Assembly (NCBI GenBank): GCA_039090855.1
Contig: CM077005.1
Coordinates: 77,992,607-78,056,606, forward strand
DNA length: 64,000 bases
Direction: 5' to 3'
From: Macrothele yani
Taxonomy: Eukaryota > Arthropoda > Arachnida > Araneae > Macrothelidae
This document shows positions 1 to 11,780 of the stretch, piece after piece. The translations under genes were made by a program, and so were the position numbers. The stretch's first letter is position 1; each line of letters opens with the position of its first letter. The notes beneath the pieces are model-generated. The model was not told where the DNA came from and searched no databases. It was given only the letters and a program-made list of their open reading frames with translations.

Positions 1-706
1 AGAAGAAAAGGAAAAGTGCCTTGGCAATAAGTGGTTAGGTATAGTCAACACAGAAAAAAGGCTCTCAAAAATGTTTGAAAGCAATTTAAAACTTTTTTTC
101 TTGGATGTCTCAACATTTTTTATTAAATTTTTATAATTAAGTTTTATCACTTTTCATCAAAGTTGCTTAATTTGGGATATTTTAAAGCAAGTAATGTTAT
201 GTGGGAGTCAGATAAAAAAACCTACTGAGTTTTGCTTTTGAATACTGCACTGCAATTCCGCATGATTACATTCAGTATGAATATTAGGAATCAGCCACAC
301 TGAATACATGCAACTTATAAGCCGTTTTTGCTAAGATAATGGGATGGAAATAGAAGATATTTTGTTGTTTTTTGTTTGTTACATTGTTTTTTAATGACCA
401 CTGGGAGAATTATTTGTGATCACTGGTTCCTGGGAATGGGAGGACCAGTTTCATGGGGGCAGCACTGTCTATGCTTATCCGGGGCTCATGAGAGATTAGC
501 CAGATTCTAGTGTCTTTGATGATTTATGATTCAGTCTTTTTGTGTAACCCATAAGGAATTAAAGAATGGAGTTTGCGGATTACTACTGTTGGAGCTGGTA
601 GTGAGTTTAGTAAAAATTTATTTTACAACCATAAATGGCCTGTTTAATTTTTCTATTTCCATTCTGGCTGTGCAGTAAAGGAGAAGCCACTTCCTATTAC
701 TTTATT
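1..706. other. Intronic or intergenic DNA, no gene seen
   Basis: AT-rich sequence with no convincing reading frame and no recognisable domain in any frame. It lies 3' of the last visible myotubularin exon (3397-3510, minus strand). The next coding exon of that gene should lie on this side, but I could not find it here, so it is probably beyond the left edge. Confidence 0.6.
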
Positions 707-928
707 TTAACCCTTTCTAATCCTATGTCAGACCCTGCTCAGCACTGCTATTTTCCTGTTGCACTCCACCGATGTCGGACCATGTCCGACACTAATTTTA
801 CCTGCGTGTTTTCATGTGCGTCGATGTCAGATGAGGTCCGACATCGACATGTTTCCACTTTTTACTGTAAAACATGCATAAAAAACAACATGGCTTGCAT
901 CCGGGAATGTGTTTAAAAAAATACCATA

Positions 929-2293
929 CAGGGTGTTCGGAAAGTAACTGTGCACCTAGGTTACCGTTTTGTTTTCGCAGTTATCAAGTGCAGTATGTGC
1001 CACCGGAATGTAATAAAGTGGATTCTCCCAGTCACAGCTGATCGCGGGAACCCATGGGGCTCACTGCGCATGCGCAGCAAGCTGCTAGAAGCATCGGTTG
1101 CTGCATTGCGGCAGTTGAGTTCCAGACGTCAACAGAGACCAGTCGTTGTTACTGTAAGTATCAAAGTTATCGTGTGTGCTGTTGTCGCTCAGTTTTTTGC
1201 ACTATGGTTCTTTCAATTGCGGAACGTGTGTTTCTGGTTGAATACGTCTTTCGAGAAGGCAATGAATACACCGATTCAGTGCGGCAGCAATTTGCTGCAA
1301 AATTCCCAGACACACCTGTACCTCATCGTAATGCAGTTCGTCGACTTATTGAGAAATTTCGTGTGACAGGCTCAGTGTTCGACGCCGAACGAAGCGGGAG
1401 ACCAACTAAACTTACCAATGGGAAGTTGATGGACATCTCTGACTCCCTGCTGCGGAGTCCATCAAAATCATTGCGCAAGTTGGCGCGAGAGGAAAATATC
1501 GGGCTTGCGACAGCGCATAAAGTGGTGAGAGAATCATTGCACCTCTACCCATACAAAGTAACAGCGGTACAACAATTGCAACCGGCGGATCACGTAAAAC
1601 GACTCCGGTACTGTGAATGGTTTAACAATTTTATTCAAACGAAAACTGTTGCTGTTCTTGATGTCACCTTCTTTACAGATGAGGCGTGGTTCCACCCCTC
1701 TGGGTATGTTAACGCACAAAACACACGATTATGGTCCACAGAGACTCCTCATGCTGTGTCGGAACGACCCTTGCATGACCAGAAAATCGCAGTGTGGGTT
1801 ACGCTATCCTGACGGCGCATTGTCAGGCCGTTATTCTTTCAGGACACCGTGAATAGTGCATGTTACTGTTCCATACTCCACGACTTCATTGGCCGCCTTG
1901 AAGAAGACGAAATCACCTACAGCTGGTTTCAACAAGATGGCGCTACTGCGCACACAGCTCACACCTCTATGAAACTTCTGAACGAGTTTTCCGGCGAACG
2001 TGTCATCTCAAAAAACCTATGGCCCCCCCTCGCTCCCCCGGACCTTACTCCACCAGACTTTTTTCTGTGGGGCGTAGCAAAATCTGCTGTGTATCGTGAT
2101 CGCCCACGCATGCTTGATCAATTACAAACTGCAATAACTACGTTCATCAGAAACATCTCACAAGCAGAGCTGCAGCAAGTGTTTGCAAATAAACTGAAAC
2201 GGGTTCAGCGCTGTATCAACGCTCGCGGAGATCACTTCGAACATTTTTTCTAAGTGCATAGCTTAGGTGCACAGTGACTTTCTGAACACCCTG
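929..2293 (+). mobile_element. mariner-type transposon with 30-bp TIRs and TA duplication
   Basis: A 1365-bp element bounded by 30-bp terminal inverted repeats that start CAGGGTGTTCGGAAAGTAAC on the left and match the right end at 28 of 30 positions. It is flanked by TA (927-928 and 2294-2295), the Tc1/mariner target duplication. One transposase gene (1204-2253) fills most of the interior. It sits inside the piggyBac-type MITE 711-2495, so it inserted later than that MITE. High TIR identity and a single visible stop suggest a fairly recent insertion compared with most neighbours. Confidence 0.93.
1204..2253 (+). pseudogene. mariner-like (DD34D) transposase with one in-frame stop
   Basis: Cut-and-paste transposase of the nested mariner. 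It starts MVLSIAERVFLVEYV, followed by an N-terminal helix-turn-helix region (roughly residues 1-110, including GRPTKLTNG). The catalytic domain shows FFTDEAWFH (first Asp), WFQQDGATAHTA (second Asp) and PPDLTPPDFFLWG (third Asp). The spacing between the second and third acidic residues is 34, so the class is DD34D. The frame is open from 1204 to 2253, about 350 codons, the usual length, except for a TGA at 1810-1812 just after residue 202. Both halves are in the same frame, so a single base substitution disrupts it. I chose the ATG at 1204 because the upstream part of the open frame (from 1054) does not resemble this family. Confidence 0.9.
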
Positions 2294-2499
2294 TACAATG
2301 AAAAATTATACATAACCATGTATCTATTGCATAATAAAAATTGTTCATTCCTTGACGATGATAAATTTTTTTCCCATCTTTGTTGGCGAGGCGATTGTCA
2401 GTGTTCTACGCATCGGCATAAGGTAGAGAACTGTCGGGAGAAATAAATTGGATCGGAGAAGTCCGCAAGGGATGAAATAATAGGATTGGAAAGGGTTAA

Positions 2500-3396
2500 G
2501 TACTGTCATCTTGACAAAGCAGTTTCCATTCTCTTTATAGTACTAGAACTCCTATGATTCATAAAACACCGTGCTATATAATTCGATAGCTCAGTTTCAT
2601 CCCAGCAGTACTAACAACCAGTTAAGATAGAAGTACCCTCTCGTATAAAACACAGAGTTCCTTATTATTGCATACATGACCACCTAAAAATATCTCTTTG
2701 CTCTGCTTTTCCTTCCAGCTGTCCACAAAAAGTGCTTTTGTGCCACTAAACATAGAAAAGAAGTGCCTTAGCACAGCTAAGGCTCTTCTGTACCACTGGT
2801 CCCAGCTACTGAATTAATCAAAATTTAAAAACTTTTAAGCTACACTAATAATCAATTTTCACTTCTTTTTTTTTTTTCCTATTTTGTAGTGCAGCTTTAC
2901 AATTGTTAGGCAAATTCTGCATTTAGGTTTTTACCTGTTGGGCAATAATTACATGGTTTTATTATTTGAGGTTTGAAGTAGTTGCATACTTTCCTTATTC
3001 GGTTTTTCATTCTAAATGTACATGAAAAACAGAATAAAGTAAGTATGCAAATACTTCAAACCTCGAAAAAAAAATAAATGGCGTCACTGATTTCATTGAA
3101 GTGCCTGTGATTTTAGACTTCTGTTGTTATGATGTTTAATACTTTAGCTTCTTTTCTAATGTTGTTAGCAAGAGAAACTAATATCTGAATCAATAGGCCA
3201 CTCAATGACCATCATAAGTGGCACAGACAGCACTTAAAAATTGCATTAATGGTTTTGTAAAGCTCTACAATACAATTTTTGTTTTGTAATTTTTACAACA
3301 CATCTTAAAATTAGATGTAATGGGTATGAATGACACTAAACTCAAAATTTAATTTAGTAAAAATACTTCACAAAATAAGGGAAACAGAAACAGTAC
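2500..3396. other. Intron or flanking DNA with a long hairpin
   Basis: No coding segment recognised. The only structured item is the inverted repeat at 2968-3064, listed separately. A poly-T tract lies near 2865. Confidence 0.55.
2968..3064. repeat. 97-nt foldback with 43-nt arms
   Basis: The left arm 2968-3010 starts GAGGTTTGAAGTAGTTGCAT. The reverse complement of the right arm 3022-3064 starts GAGGTTTGAAGTATTTGCAT. The arms agree at 39 of 43 positions and are separated by an 11-nt loop. It has no TSD that I can define, and could be a tiny foldback MITE. Confidence 0.8.
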
Positions 3397-3510
3397 CTCT
3401 TTGACTCGTTGACACTCTGAATTATAAAGGAAGGTTCCAAACAAGCAACTGTACAAATGGTCCAAAATTGTGACAAGGAAGTGCTCATTGAATTCGAATG
3501 AGTTGGGAAA
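3397..3510 (-). CDS. mtm: Myotubularin, exon encoding FPNSFEF..QRVKE (last visible exon)
   Basis: A 38-codon exon of the myotubularin-type phosphoinositide 3-phosphatase. It begins TTT CCC after a TAG acceptor and ends GTC AAA GAG before GTACTG, so both borders are phase 0. It encodes [20 protein letters not shown] followed by [18 protein letters not shown]. In myotubularins this segment follows the catalytic loop (the QF(P)xxFEFNExFLxxIxDHLYSCxFGTFL block, near the SET-interaction region). The upstream exon is 20823-20915, 17.3 kb away. The following exon (consensus KTVSLWSxINS) was not found to the left. Confidence 0.9.
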
Positions 3511-6280
3511 CTATAACAACAGAATTAATAAAATAAAGTTCAATGAACTGTTAACAAAACTTTGAACAAAAAACAAAACAAAATGCAGTTTTAAGCCTAC
3601 ACATGAGGAGCATAAAAATATAATTTAATGTTTCATGTAATACTAGTTATAGACACACTTACAAATTGAAGGGAAAAACAAAACAAAAAGCCTAACATTT
3701 TTGAAAACAACAAGTAATTTAAGTTGTTTTACTGGTGACAGCTACCCATCAGGGGCTGCTGCAATTCTAGAAAAATGTTCCACAAAATTAACAAATAGTA
3801 TATAAAACTCTCACAATAATCATAATAAATAGTAATACTCACAAACTTTTTTTTTATATTACTAGTTATAGCAATTTAAGTTCAGTGCATCACGCAACAA
3901 GTGATACATTTTCTAACAACAGGCCAGTCAACAACCGATCTTTAATGTTTTAAAATAAATACAGTTGAACCCGCTTATAATGAGCACGGATTTAACATGA
4001 AAACTGGAACTTGTGTTTGGTATAATGTTAATTCAAAGTTAATTTGATCATTTTTAATGAACAAAATTCGATGAGGGAGGGAAAAAGCTGCAATGATCAC
4101 TTTTAACAAGCTAAATAACAAAATTTAATGAAATTCCATATTTAACAAGGCAAAGAAAATCTGCTGTGCACGGTCCTGGATGGAGAAACAGAAATGGTGG
4201 CATGCAGGATGAAATTCCAAGAGTGCAAGGGAATCTCGGTTTGCTAATGGAAAAATGTTGATATAAAAGCAATAGGGGGAGGGAGTACATCAAATGCTTA
4301 ACAAGGAAGTTTTGCATGATACTCTCTCTGCCACCCACTCCAAGAATATTCTGTTGCCTTGGGAGTATCGCATCAGCAGAGTTGAGAAGGCAAGAAGAGG
4401 ATTGTTGTGGTTCACGCAAAAGAAAATGGATTTCTGGGCAATGATTGTAGAGAGCGATAGGGGAGCAATAAAACTTAGCTGTAACTTGCACAACCATTTT
4501 AAGTTGCAAATAATAACAGTGCAGTTTGGAGGTTTTAAAAAGAAGAGCTTGCCTGAAAAAATTAATCAAAATCAATCAAAGAGCTTGTCTAAAATTTAAC
4601 CATGTGAATTTTTTTGGATATCATTCAAGTCAAAACTTCCAAAATGACCTAAACATACTTGCATTTCATGAGTCATGAAGAAAAAAATCATCAGCTTTTG
4701 ACATCACTGAAAGCCATGTACGTAGAATGGATATACTGATGTTCTGCTTAACGAAGAGCCAAGAAGAAACAGGCAGGTTGCTTGTGATGAGGATAACAGT
4801 GATGAACACAAAAACTGTGTACATGTGTGTGGGGGTGAAGTGGGGTGGATGACTAAGTATTAACATAATTAACAGATATCACTTCATTTCTGAACAGCTG
4901 TGAAGGTGAAAATTTTGGAAAAAACAACTCAAAATTAGCAAAACTTGGCTGCATAACATGTGTCCTTTTGTTGTACCAAAAAGGTCAGCTAGCACAGAAA
5001 ATGTAGATTAATTGTTGGTTAATGATAGATATAATTAATTGTACCCATCTAAGGGAATCAAAACAAAAAGAGTTTAATTATTGTTCTATGCACATTTGAC
5101 ATAAGTGTACTGAGTAAAAGCAGCTATGCAGCACAAAACCAGCAATATGAAGAAGTGTGTGGCTTTTGGAGCTGTTATATTATCATTGTGACATTTTTTC
5201 TTTGCAAACAGCTTAGTAACACACTGCAACAAGTGAATGAGATTTTCTATATAATTTTTCTACATTCCAAAAAGGCCTTTCACAGAATTATTATGAGAAA
5301 CTCATTGCATTTACTTTAAAAACTTTACACTTTGCAAGAATAAGGAGATTTCGGTCAGCAGTTTTAAATTAATTTAGGGAAATGACAAACATGCAAATTA
5401 CCATCACTTGTTTACAATTCATAGGGAAACAATGCTAAAGAATGCAGAATTATAATGCAAGTGAGACATTTTGCTGAAATATCATGAAAATTAGCAGCAG
5501 ACTCTGTATATTATAGGGCACTCAACTAGTAACAATGCATGTGCAAAAATTTGCAGATTCCCTTCTTCTGACTACTGTACTCCAAAACTGCCTTTCTGAA
5601 ACTGAAATGAAGGGTATCACATTTTGTGTACTACACTTTTATACATTCAACATTATGGAAACATAAAGACAGAAAAAAGAAATTAGAAAAAGAGGAATGT
5701 CTTCCACTCTTATTGTTACAATAAAAACAACCAACAACATGCAAATGAGCTTTTGGTTTTGAGCATAATGAAGAAAGAAAATAGTAGCAGTTAATATATT
5801 GGAAATTCATTTTCCATCGCTACATCATGGTTTCTTTCTACACCTAAATGCTACCCAATAGAATTAATTTTCCATGAAAATAACATTCTACTGAAAAACT
5901 AGGAAGGTATAAAAAAGCAAGCTGCTTTAATGTACAAATTATAATAACAATGTGTCTCCCAAATACAACAAAAAATCTGCTTTGACCTATCTGTAATACA
6001 AGAGTAGCATAGACTTACACTACTTGGATATATATAAAACACTTTCTCTAAGTACAACCACAGCCACAGAACTTAGGTTTTAACGAAAATACCCATGACA
6101 GCAATTAAGTTATACCATTCACCAATTATACATTCAGAGAATAAAATACTGAATTTGATGAACTACCCATAGAATTTAATACCTACAGTACAAATTCAGT
6201 AAATATCTGCCTGAGACATTTTGTAACTTCTTCTTATATGACAATTTGTCAGAATCCTATATAATTATTTTCTTATGGCA
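3511..6280. other. Intronic DNA with a possible pogo-type end
   Basis: Low-complexity AT-rich intron. At 3962 a stretch beginning CAGTTGAACCCGCTTATAA resembles a pogo/Tigger terminal repeat, but I could not find the matching inverted end, so no element is called. Short frames at 4111-4575 and 4294-4599 do not resemble known proteins. Confidence 0.5.
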
Positions 6281-8635
6281 CTTCTGGGTAAGTTTAATGA
6301 TCCTTGTAAGAATGATATTGGTGAAAGATTAATTGAACTCTGCATTGAGAATGGTTTGTATGTATCCAATGCGTTTTTCAACCACAACTATATCCACACA
6401 TATACTTGGGAAAATCGTACTCTTAGTCAAAATAGTGTTATTGATTTTTCTGTTTACAATCAGCATCTCAAACACTTAGTTGTTGACACTCGTGAGATGA
6501 GAGGTGCGGATGTTGGCTCTGATCATTACTTGGTAGTGTCACGAGTGAAACTGAATGTTGGTAGGAGGAAAAAGAGCCCTAGGATGGAAAGAATAAAGGT
6601 TGAAAGGCTGCCTGAAGATCATCAGCATTACTCTAACTTATCCAGAGAAAAACTAAAGGAGCTGAAGTCATGTGAGAGGGATGTAGAAAAGAAGTGGGAA
6701 TATTTTAAGAACTGTGTTGTCACTGCTGCTGAAGAGGTCTGTGGCACTACAGTAGTGGGCAACAATAGAGGTGATGCTTGGTGGAATAATGAGATTAAAG
6801 AGGCAGTAAAGAGAAAGAAGGAATCCTATTTGGGGATGTTACAAGGTAGAGTTTCTGTGGATGAATATCACTGTAAGAAGCATGAAGCAGCTAAGCTGGT
6901 TCACCAGAGTAAGGCAAAAGATGAAAAGGAGAAGGTGGAAAGGTATGAATTGGCTTTTTAGAAAAATATAAAATCTTTCTGAAATTACATGAGACTCAGG
7001 AAAAATAGGGAAAACAAAGTTGTAAGTTGTGTGAAGAATAGAATCGGGGAAACGATATGGGAGCCCAATGAGTTAAGTGAAAGATGGGGTGAACACTTCA
7101 ATGAATTATTAGATCAAGAAAGCAAAGGTGATTCTGAGACAGAAGCAGATGATGTCAAAGTGAAAGATGGAAGCACAGGAGGGATCTCAAGAGAAGAGGT
7201 GTGTAAAGCTCTAAAATTTCTTCAAAATGACAACACTCCGGGACTTGATGGCATATCTGCTGAGATGTTGAAATATGGTGGTGACTCTGTAATTGACTGG
7301 TTAACTGAAATTTGCCAGTTGTGCTGGGAGTTAGGAATGGTACCTTGGGATTGGAAGGATGTTATCATGTTTCGCTTGTATAAGAAAAAGTTAATCAGAC
7401 TGACTTCAAGAACTATCGTGGTATTAACCCACTGAGTGTCCCAGGGAAAGTGTTTGGTAAGGTTGTTATTGAAAAAGTATGATGTTTTACATCAGAGAAA
7501 GTGTGGGATGTTCAGAGTGGTTTTATGCCTGGTAAGGGCAGCACTAACAAAATTTTTGCATTGCGCGTGATAATTGAAAAGTATCTGGCTGTTGGTAAGA
7601 AAGTTTTTGCTGCCTTCATAGATTTAGAGAAAGCTTATGACCTAGTAAATAGGACACTTTTGTGGAAGGTATTGAATGAATATGGTGTTACAGGGAATCT
7701 AGTTAATAGTGTAAAAGCCATGTATGCTGGCAGTACAGCTTGTGTACGAGTGAATGGTGTTTTATCAAAACAGTTTTCTATTGGTGCAGGAGTCAGACAA
7801 GGTTGTGTAATGTCACCATCGCTGTTTAATATATTTATGGATGTATGCATGCGTGAAGCCAAGATGGACAATACTGGTTTATGTCTTGGTAATATCCATG
7901 TTTGCAGCTTGCTGCATGCTGATGACACAGTCCTTTTGGCAGCGAGCAAAAGTGAGTTGCAGAGTATGTTGTCCCAGATGTACGAAATTTGCATGAAATT
8001 CAAACTGAATATAAATAAAGGAAAAACCAAAGTTATGGTTTTTGAGTGGGGAACTGGTAGTACTGAATGCAAAATAAGTCTAAATGGCACCATGATTGAC
8101 CAGGTGAGTGAGTATCTGTATTTAGGAAGCATGTTTGACAGAGAGAACAAATTAGATGGTGAAACTAGTAGGCAAGTGAATTCTTCATTGAAAGTCATAG
8201 ATGCTTTGGGAGGTTTTCACAGGAATGATGGGTTCTCAAGAGTCCCGCATGGCTGTGTATGAAAGTGTAATTGTTCCTACTCTGATGTATGACAGTGAAA
8301 CATGGGTACATCAGAAGAAACATAGGAGTCATATGTGTGCTGGAGAAACGCTTTACTTACGGGGGATTTGTGGCAAGACATGTTCTGATCGTGTGAGGAA
8401 TGAAGATGTGTTGGAGTTGTGTAATGTGAAGCAAAATGTTGTTAGCAAGGTGGAGACTGATATGTGTCAGTGGTTTGGACATGTTGAAAGCACGAGTGAT
8501 GATATGCTTACTAAAAATATTTTTTTAGCTCAAGTGGCAGGAAGAAAAGGCAGAGGAAGGCCAAGGAAGTCATGGGAGGATCAGATTCAGGAGTGTCTGC
8601 ATGAGAAAAAGATTATGAGCGTGAAGTCATACTCA
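6281..8635 (+). pseudogene. Degenerate endonuclease-reverse transcriptase of RTE-like element (copy 1)
   Basis: Reads through the last part of an AP-type endonuclease (GADVGSDHYLVVSRVKL), a linker, and a reverse transcriptase (LEKAYDLVNRTLLWKVLNEY, GVRQGCVMSPSLFNIFMDV, ADDTVLLA, KLNINKGKTKVMVFE), ending in the usual C-terminal W-F-G-H-V region. The catalytic YADD box reads HADD here (near 7914). Compared with copy 2, two tryptophan codons are now stops (6959-6961 and just after). A one-base loss occurs near 7390, and a two-base loss near 8240 shifts the frame. It is non-functional. The endonuclease resembles the domain known from craniofacial development protein 2-like (BovB/RTE) sequences; the exact clade is uncertain. 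Confidence 0.88.
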
Positions 8636-8833
8636 TAAGCTTTTTAAGGCCTTGTGTACAATCATGTGATGGATGTCAGTGAAGCCCAAGTTGTGTGTCA
8701 AAATCGCTGTAAATGGAGAAGTTTGATATGGCAACATTAAGTAAATAATCAGTTAAAAAATTATCTGGTAGTTTGTAATTCTTTGTGGAGCTAACCTCTG
8801 AATTTCAGAGAACAGCTAGTGATGTGTATGTAA
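6281..8833 (+). mobile_element. RTE-like non-LTR retrotransposon, 5'-truncated copy
   Basis: Nucleotide alignment by eye with the fuller copy at 35.34-38.71 kb starts at CTGGGTAAGTTTAATGATCC (compare 36178 onward) and runs to the 3' end, so about 0.8 kb of 5' sequence is missing. The 3' UTR holds the same small hairpin CTCTGA-ATT-TCAGAG (8796-8810) and ends in a short GTATGTA tail near 8833. Five-prime truncation and a simple-repeat 3' tail are typical of target-primed reverse transcription. I could not define a target-site duplication. Confidence 0.85.
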
Positions 8834-9070
8834 ATCAATAACATACAATGAAAAAAGTTACTTCTTTGGTCCATTTCATGTCACAAATGATCTCTAGTTT
8901 CCTGAGACTCCTCAAAATCTGAAATGGTCAGTTTAGAAGAGGAATACATTATCAGAACTGCTTCATACAGCAGCCTTTTTATGGCTATTGCATTATATTG
9001 ATGAACATAGACACTGCTGAGTAACTACATCTACAGTATGATGTAAGTAACTAAAGTGACCCGGGTTATA

Positions 9071-10287
9071 CACAGTCGAGTCACATTATTGCGGCCACGT
9101 CCAACTTTTGACGTCAACAGTGCATAGCCAATGAAAGAAGGCATGTGTTGTGAGCTGGCTTGGAAGGTATGCTGATGCTGATGGTGTGCTGTAGGCATTC
9201 TGAAAACATATCACTCATTGCTGTCATGGATAAAAGGAGTGATTTATCAGATTTGCAAAAAGGGATCATTATCGACTTTCGGGCTAAGGATGGCAGTATT
9301 TCTGAAACAGTGCAGTTCGTGTGCTGCTTTGGTTAAAGTGTATTGTGATTGGAGAAATGGCACCATTGTGAATAAGGAATGTGGAAACTGCGGAGCACCA
9401 CGTGCCATTGATGTGAGAGGTGAACGTCGACTGCGAAGGTGCATGAGATCCGATTGACACACTACAGTGGAGCAACTCACTGGCCGAATGAACTACAGGG
9501 CTACTGGAAGTGTGTCTAAAATGACAGTTCAGCGAACTCTGCTACGTATGGGGCTCCGATGCTGACGGGTGGTCACTGCACCTACGTTCACAAAGGTGCA
9601 TTGGCAGAAAAGGCTTACATTTGCACGGCAGTATCAGAATTGGACCTCTGCTGATTGGCAAAGGTTTGCCTTCTCTGAAGAGTCACATTTTCTGTTTCAT
9701 CGAACGGATGGACGTTGGCGTATAAGGCGAGAAACATCAGAGAAGAAACACTCTTCAACCATTGCTGGAAGAACACAAACTGGTAGGGGGCAGCGTTATG
9801 GTCTGGGGAATATTTTCGTAGCATTCTCTGGGTCCACTCATACCTGTGGAAGGCACTATGGACCGAATTCATTATGAATCCATCCTTGCAGATCACATAC
9901 ACCCATACGTGCTGATTGTCTTTCCTGGGGCAGATGGGATCTTCCAGCACAACAATGTGACATGCCATGCAGCTAGAAATGTCCGAGAGTGGTTGGAAGA
10001 GCACGATGAAGACTTCAAAGTACTTCCCTGGCACCCTGATTCCCCAGACTTAAACCCAATTGAGCATCTGTGGGACCACCTTGATTGTGTTGTTCACTCT
10101 ATGGATCCTCCACCACGCACCCTCCAGCAGCTTTCAGATACACTGCCGTCAGCATGGCTACACATACCTGTGAAAACTTTCCAGCACCTTATTGAGTCAC
10201 TTCTATCCTGTCTAGCTGCTGTCCACGCTGCACACAATGGTTACTCTGGATATTAGCTGGTGGTCACAATAATGTGACTCGACCGTG
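9071..10287 (+). mobile_element. Tc1-like transposon with TA duplication
   Basis: Terminal inverted repeats of about 28 bp begin CACAGTCGAGTCACATTATT on the left and CACGGTCGAGTCACATTATT on the right (reverse complement). They are flanked by TA at 9069-9070 and 10288-10289. The length is 1217 bp, and the interior holds one broken transposase. Confidence 0.9.
9226..10256 (+). pseudogene. Tc1-like (DD34E class) transposase, catalytic residues lost
   Basis: Begins MDKRSDLSDLQKGIIIDFRA, continues through a helix-turn-helix part (GNCGAPRAIDVRGERRLRR) and a catalytic part ending WHPDSPDLNPIEHLWDHLD. The first catalytic motif reads FSEESHF where the family has SDES. The second reads FQHNNVTCHAA where the family has QDNAPCH. 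Only the terminal Glu in PIEHLWD is intact. Frame changes occur near 9300, 9450 (stop) and 9840. It is clearly dead, with recognisable homology over nearly the whole length. Confidence 0.88.
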
Positions 10288-10639
10288 TAGGCTCAAACCA
10301 TACGGAAAAAAACAAAACAAAAAAAAACTCCTGTTTTTCTTTTGATGTTGAACTCAAGATTATTGTGTGTGATTGATCAGGACAAAAACACAACAAACAT
10401 TTCATTTTGTCTTTATGCATACCTAAATTACAAAGTACAAAAAATTTCAGATGCCATATTAAAAAAAAAAACTTCAATCTTAATCTAAAGTGTTGAAGAT
10501 ACAAGCAAAACAAATGACATTGATAGTGCAACTATCACTCCACAACACTACATTAATGCTGTTGATTCTAACTTGCAGCATTAAACATTTTTCTTTTCTT
10601 TTCTATTCTTTTTTAAAATTTTACACATACGTTGAGATG

Positions 10640-11780
10640 CTGGTTTATTAGGTACACCTACCTAATGCATGTTGCACTGTCCTTGGCATGCAGAACAGCT
10701 AGAATTCATCAGGACGTGGCAAATACCAGATGCTAGAAGTTTTGAGAAGGAATGCTGTACCATGAAGAAATGATTGAGTCACACAGCTGCTGCAAATTGG
10801 ATAGTGCACAGATTCACACAGAACAGCCTGTTCCACCTCATCCCAGAGATGCTCGATATGGATTAAATCTGGGAATGTACAGGCCACCAAAGAAAAGAAA
10901 ACTCACTCGGAAAAATTTGATGATGATATAAGCCTTGCTAGTGGGTGTGTTATCTGCTGGACCTGTGCATCTGCTTGAAGATAAATTGAAGCTCTGGAGG
11001 AATTAATTTGGTTGGCAACAATGTTTAGACATGTTGCAACATTCAGATGTCCTTCTATGGGTATTAGGGAACCTGGTGCATGCCAGGAAAACATTCCTCA
11101 CACAAGTAGGCTGCAGCCTACTGTTTACACCTTACAGGATGACTCCATGGTCTCATGTTGCTTGTGCCAAATTGAGATCCTGCCATCTACATAATGCAGA
11201 AGAAACCTTGATTCATCCATCCCAGTGACTTTTTTCCAGTCCTCAATAGTCCAGTGTCAATACTCTCTTACCCACTGGAGGCACTTTCTTGTTCTGCACT
11301 GGCAACACTGGCACTCAACATGGCTGTTGGTGCTGGTAGCCTATTTGTGACATGGTCAGACATGTAGTGTACTTGTAGATGACCCTAATGTTGATTGTTG
11401 TGATTTGCTGGGTTGTGGTTTGTTCTGCTTGCTTTGATGATTATTGCTAGTCTCTTATGACAACTGATCCTCCACCCACAGGATCACCTATTGCTGAGAG
11501 CATTTTTGCATGACACACCATTTACTGTATGCACCCTATGGTTGTGCATGAAAGTCATTTGGGAGATGCCCAAACTGGCACACCTGGCATCAACTATCGT
11601 GTCACATTCAAAACCACTCAGATCACTCGTTTTGCCCTTTCTAATCCTCAATCAAATGCTAAATGATGTTAGGGAAGCTGATCTGCCAGATTTATATGGC
11701 ACACCAAGCTCACATGCCTTATGTGTTGGAATGAGACTAAGACATTTATGTGACAAAGGCAGGTATACCTAATAAACTGG
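10640..11780 (-). mobile_element. Tc1-like element, strongly decayed
   Basis: The ends carry inverted copies of TTTATTAGGTAYACCT: CTGGTTTATTAGGTACACCT from 10640, and on the other strand CCAGTTTATTAGGTATACCT from 11780. The minus strand carries pieces of a Tc1-type transposase. TA duplications are not clear, so the ends are approximate. Confidence 0.7.
10700..11460 (-). pseudogene. Tc1-type transposase remnant
   Basis: Minus-strand fragments read HAPGSLIPIEGHLNVATCLN (the family's WHARGPLVPIEG..L region) and, further on, FPDLIHIEHLWDEVEQAV (the family's SPDLNPIEHLWD block with the catalytic Glu). Multiple stops and shifts separate them, and the second catalytic Asp segment is not readable. 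The N-terminal part is too decayed to place. Confidence 0.7.

Larger units (their letters stand above)
711..2495. mobile_element. piggyBac-type MITE (TTAA-flanked) interrupted by a mariner element
   Basis: The ends are an imperfect 16-bp inverted repeat: CCCTTTCTAATCCTAT on the left, and the reverse complement of the right end is CCCTTTCCAATCCTAT (15 of 16). Both ends are flanked directly by TTAA (707-710 and 2496-2499), the target duplication of piggyBac elements. Without the nested mariner (929-2293 plus its TA duplication) the element would be about 418 bp, a non-autonomous MITE with no coding capacity. The left internal part (about 765-850) has near-palindromic repeats built on GTCGGAC and GTCGATGTC. 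An autonomous piggyBac relative is present at 24557-27057, but its termini differ, so it is not clearly the parent. Confidence 0.75.

Noticed and set aside
635..916. Open frame of 93 codons
   Set aside because: It lies across the left part of the TTAA-flanked MITE and its repeated ATGTC(A/G)GAC motifs are nucleotide palindromes, not protein repeats.
3962..4060. Pogo/Tigger-like terminal sequence
   Set aside because: Only one end is seen; no matching inverted end or transposase nearby, so no element was called.
4111..4599. Overlapping frames on both strands (154 and 101 codons)
   Set aside because: No domain resemblance in either strand, AT-rich composition, no splice context fitting the mtm gene.
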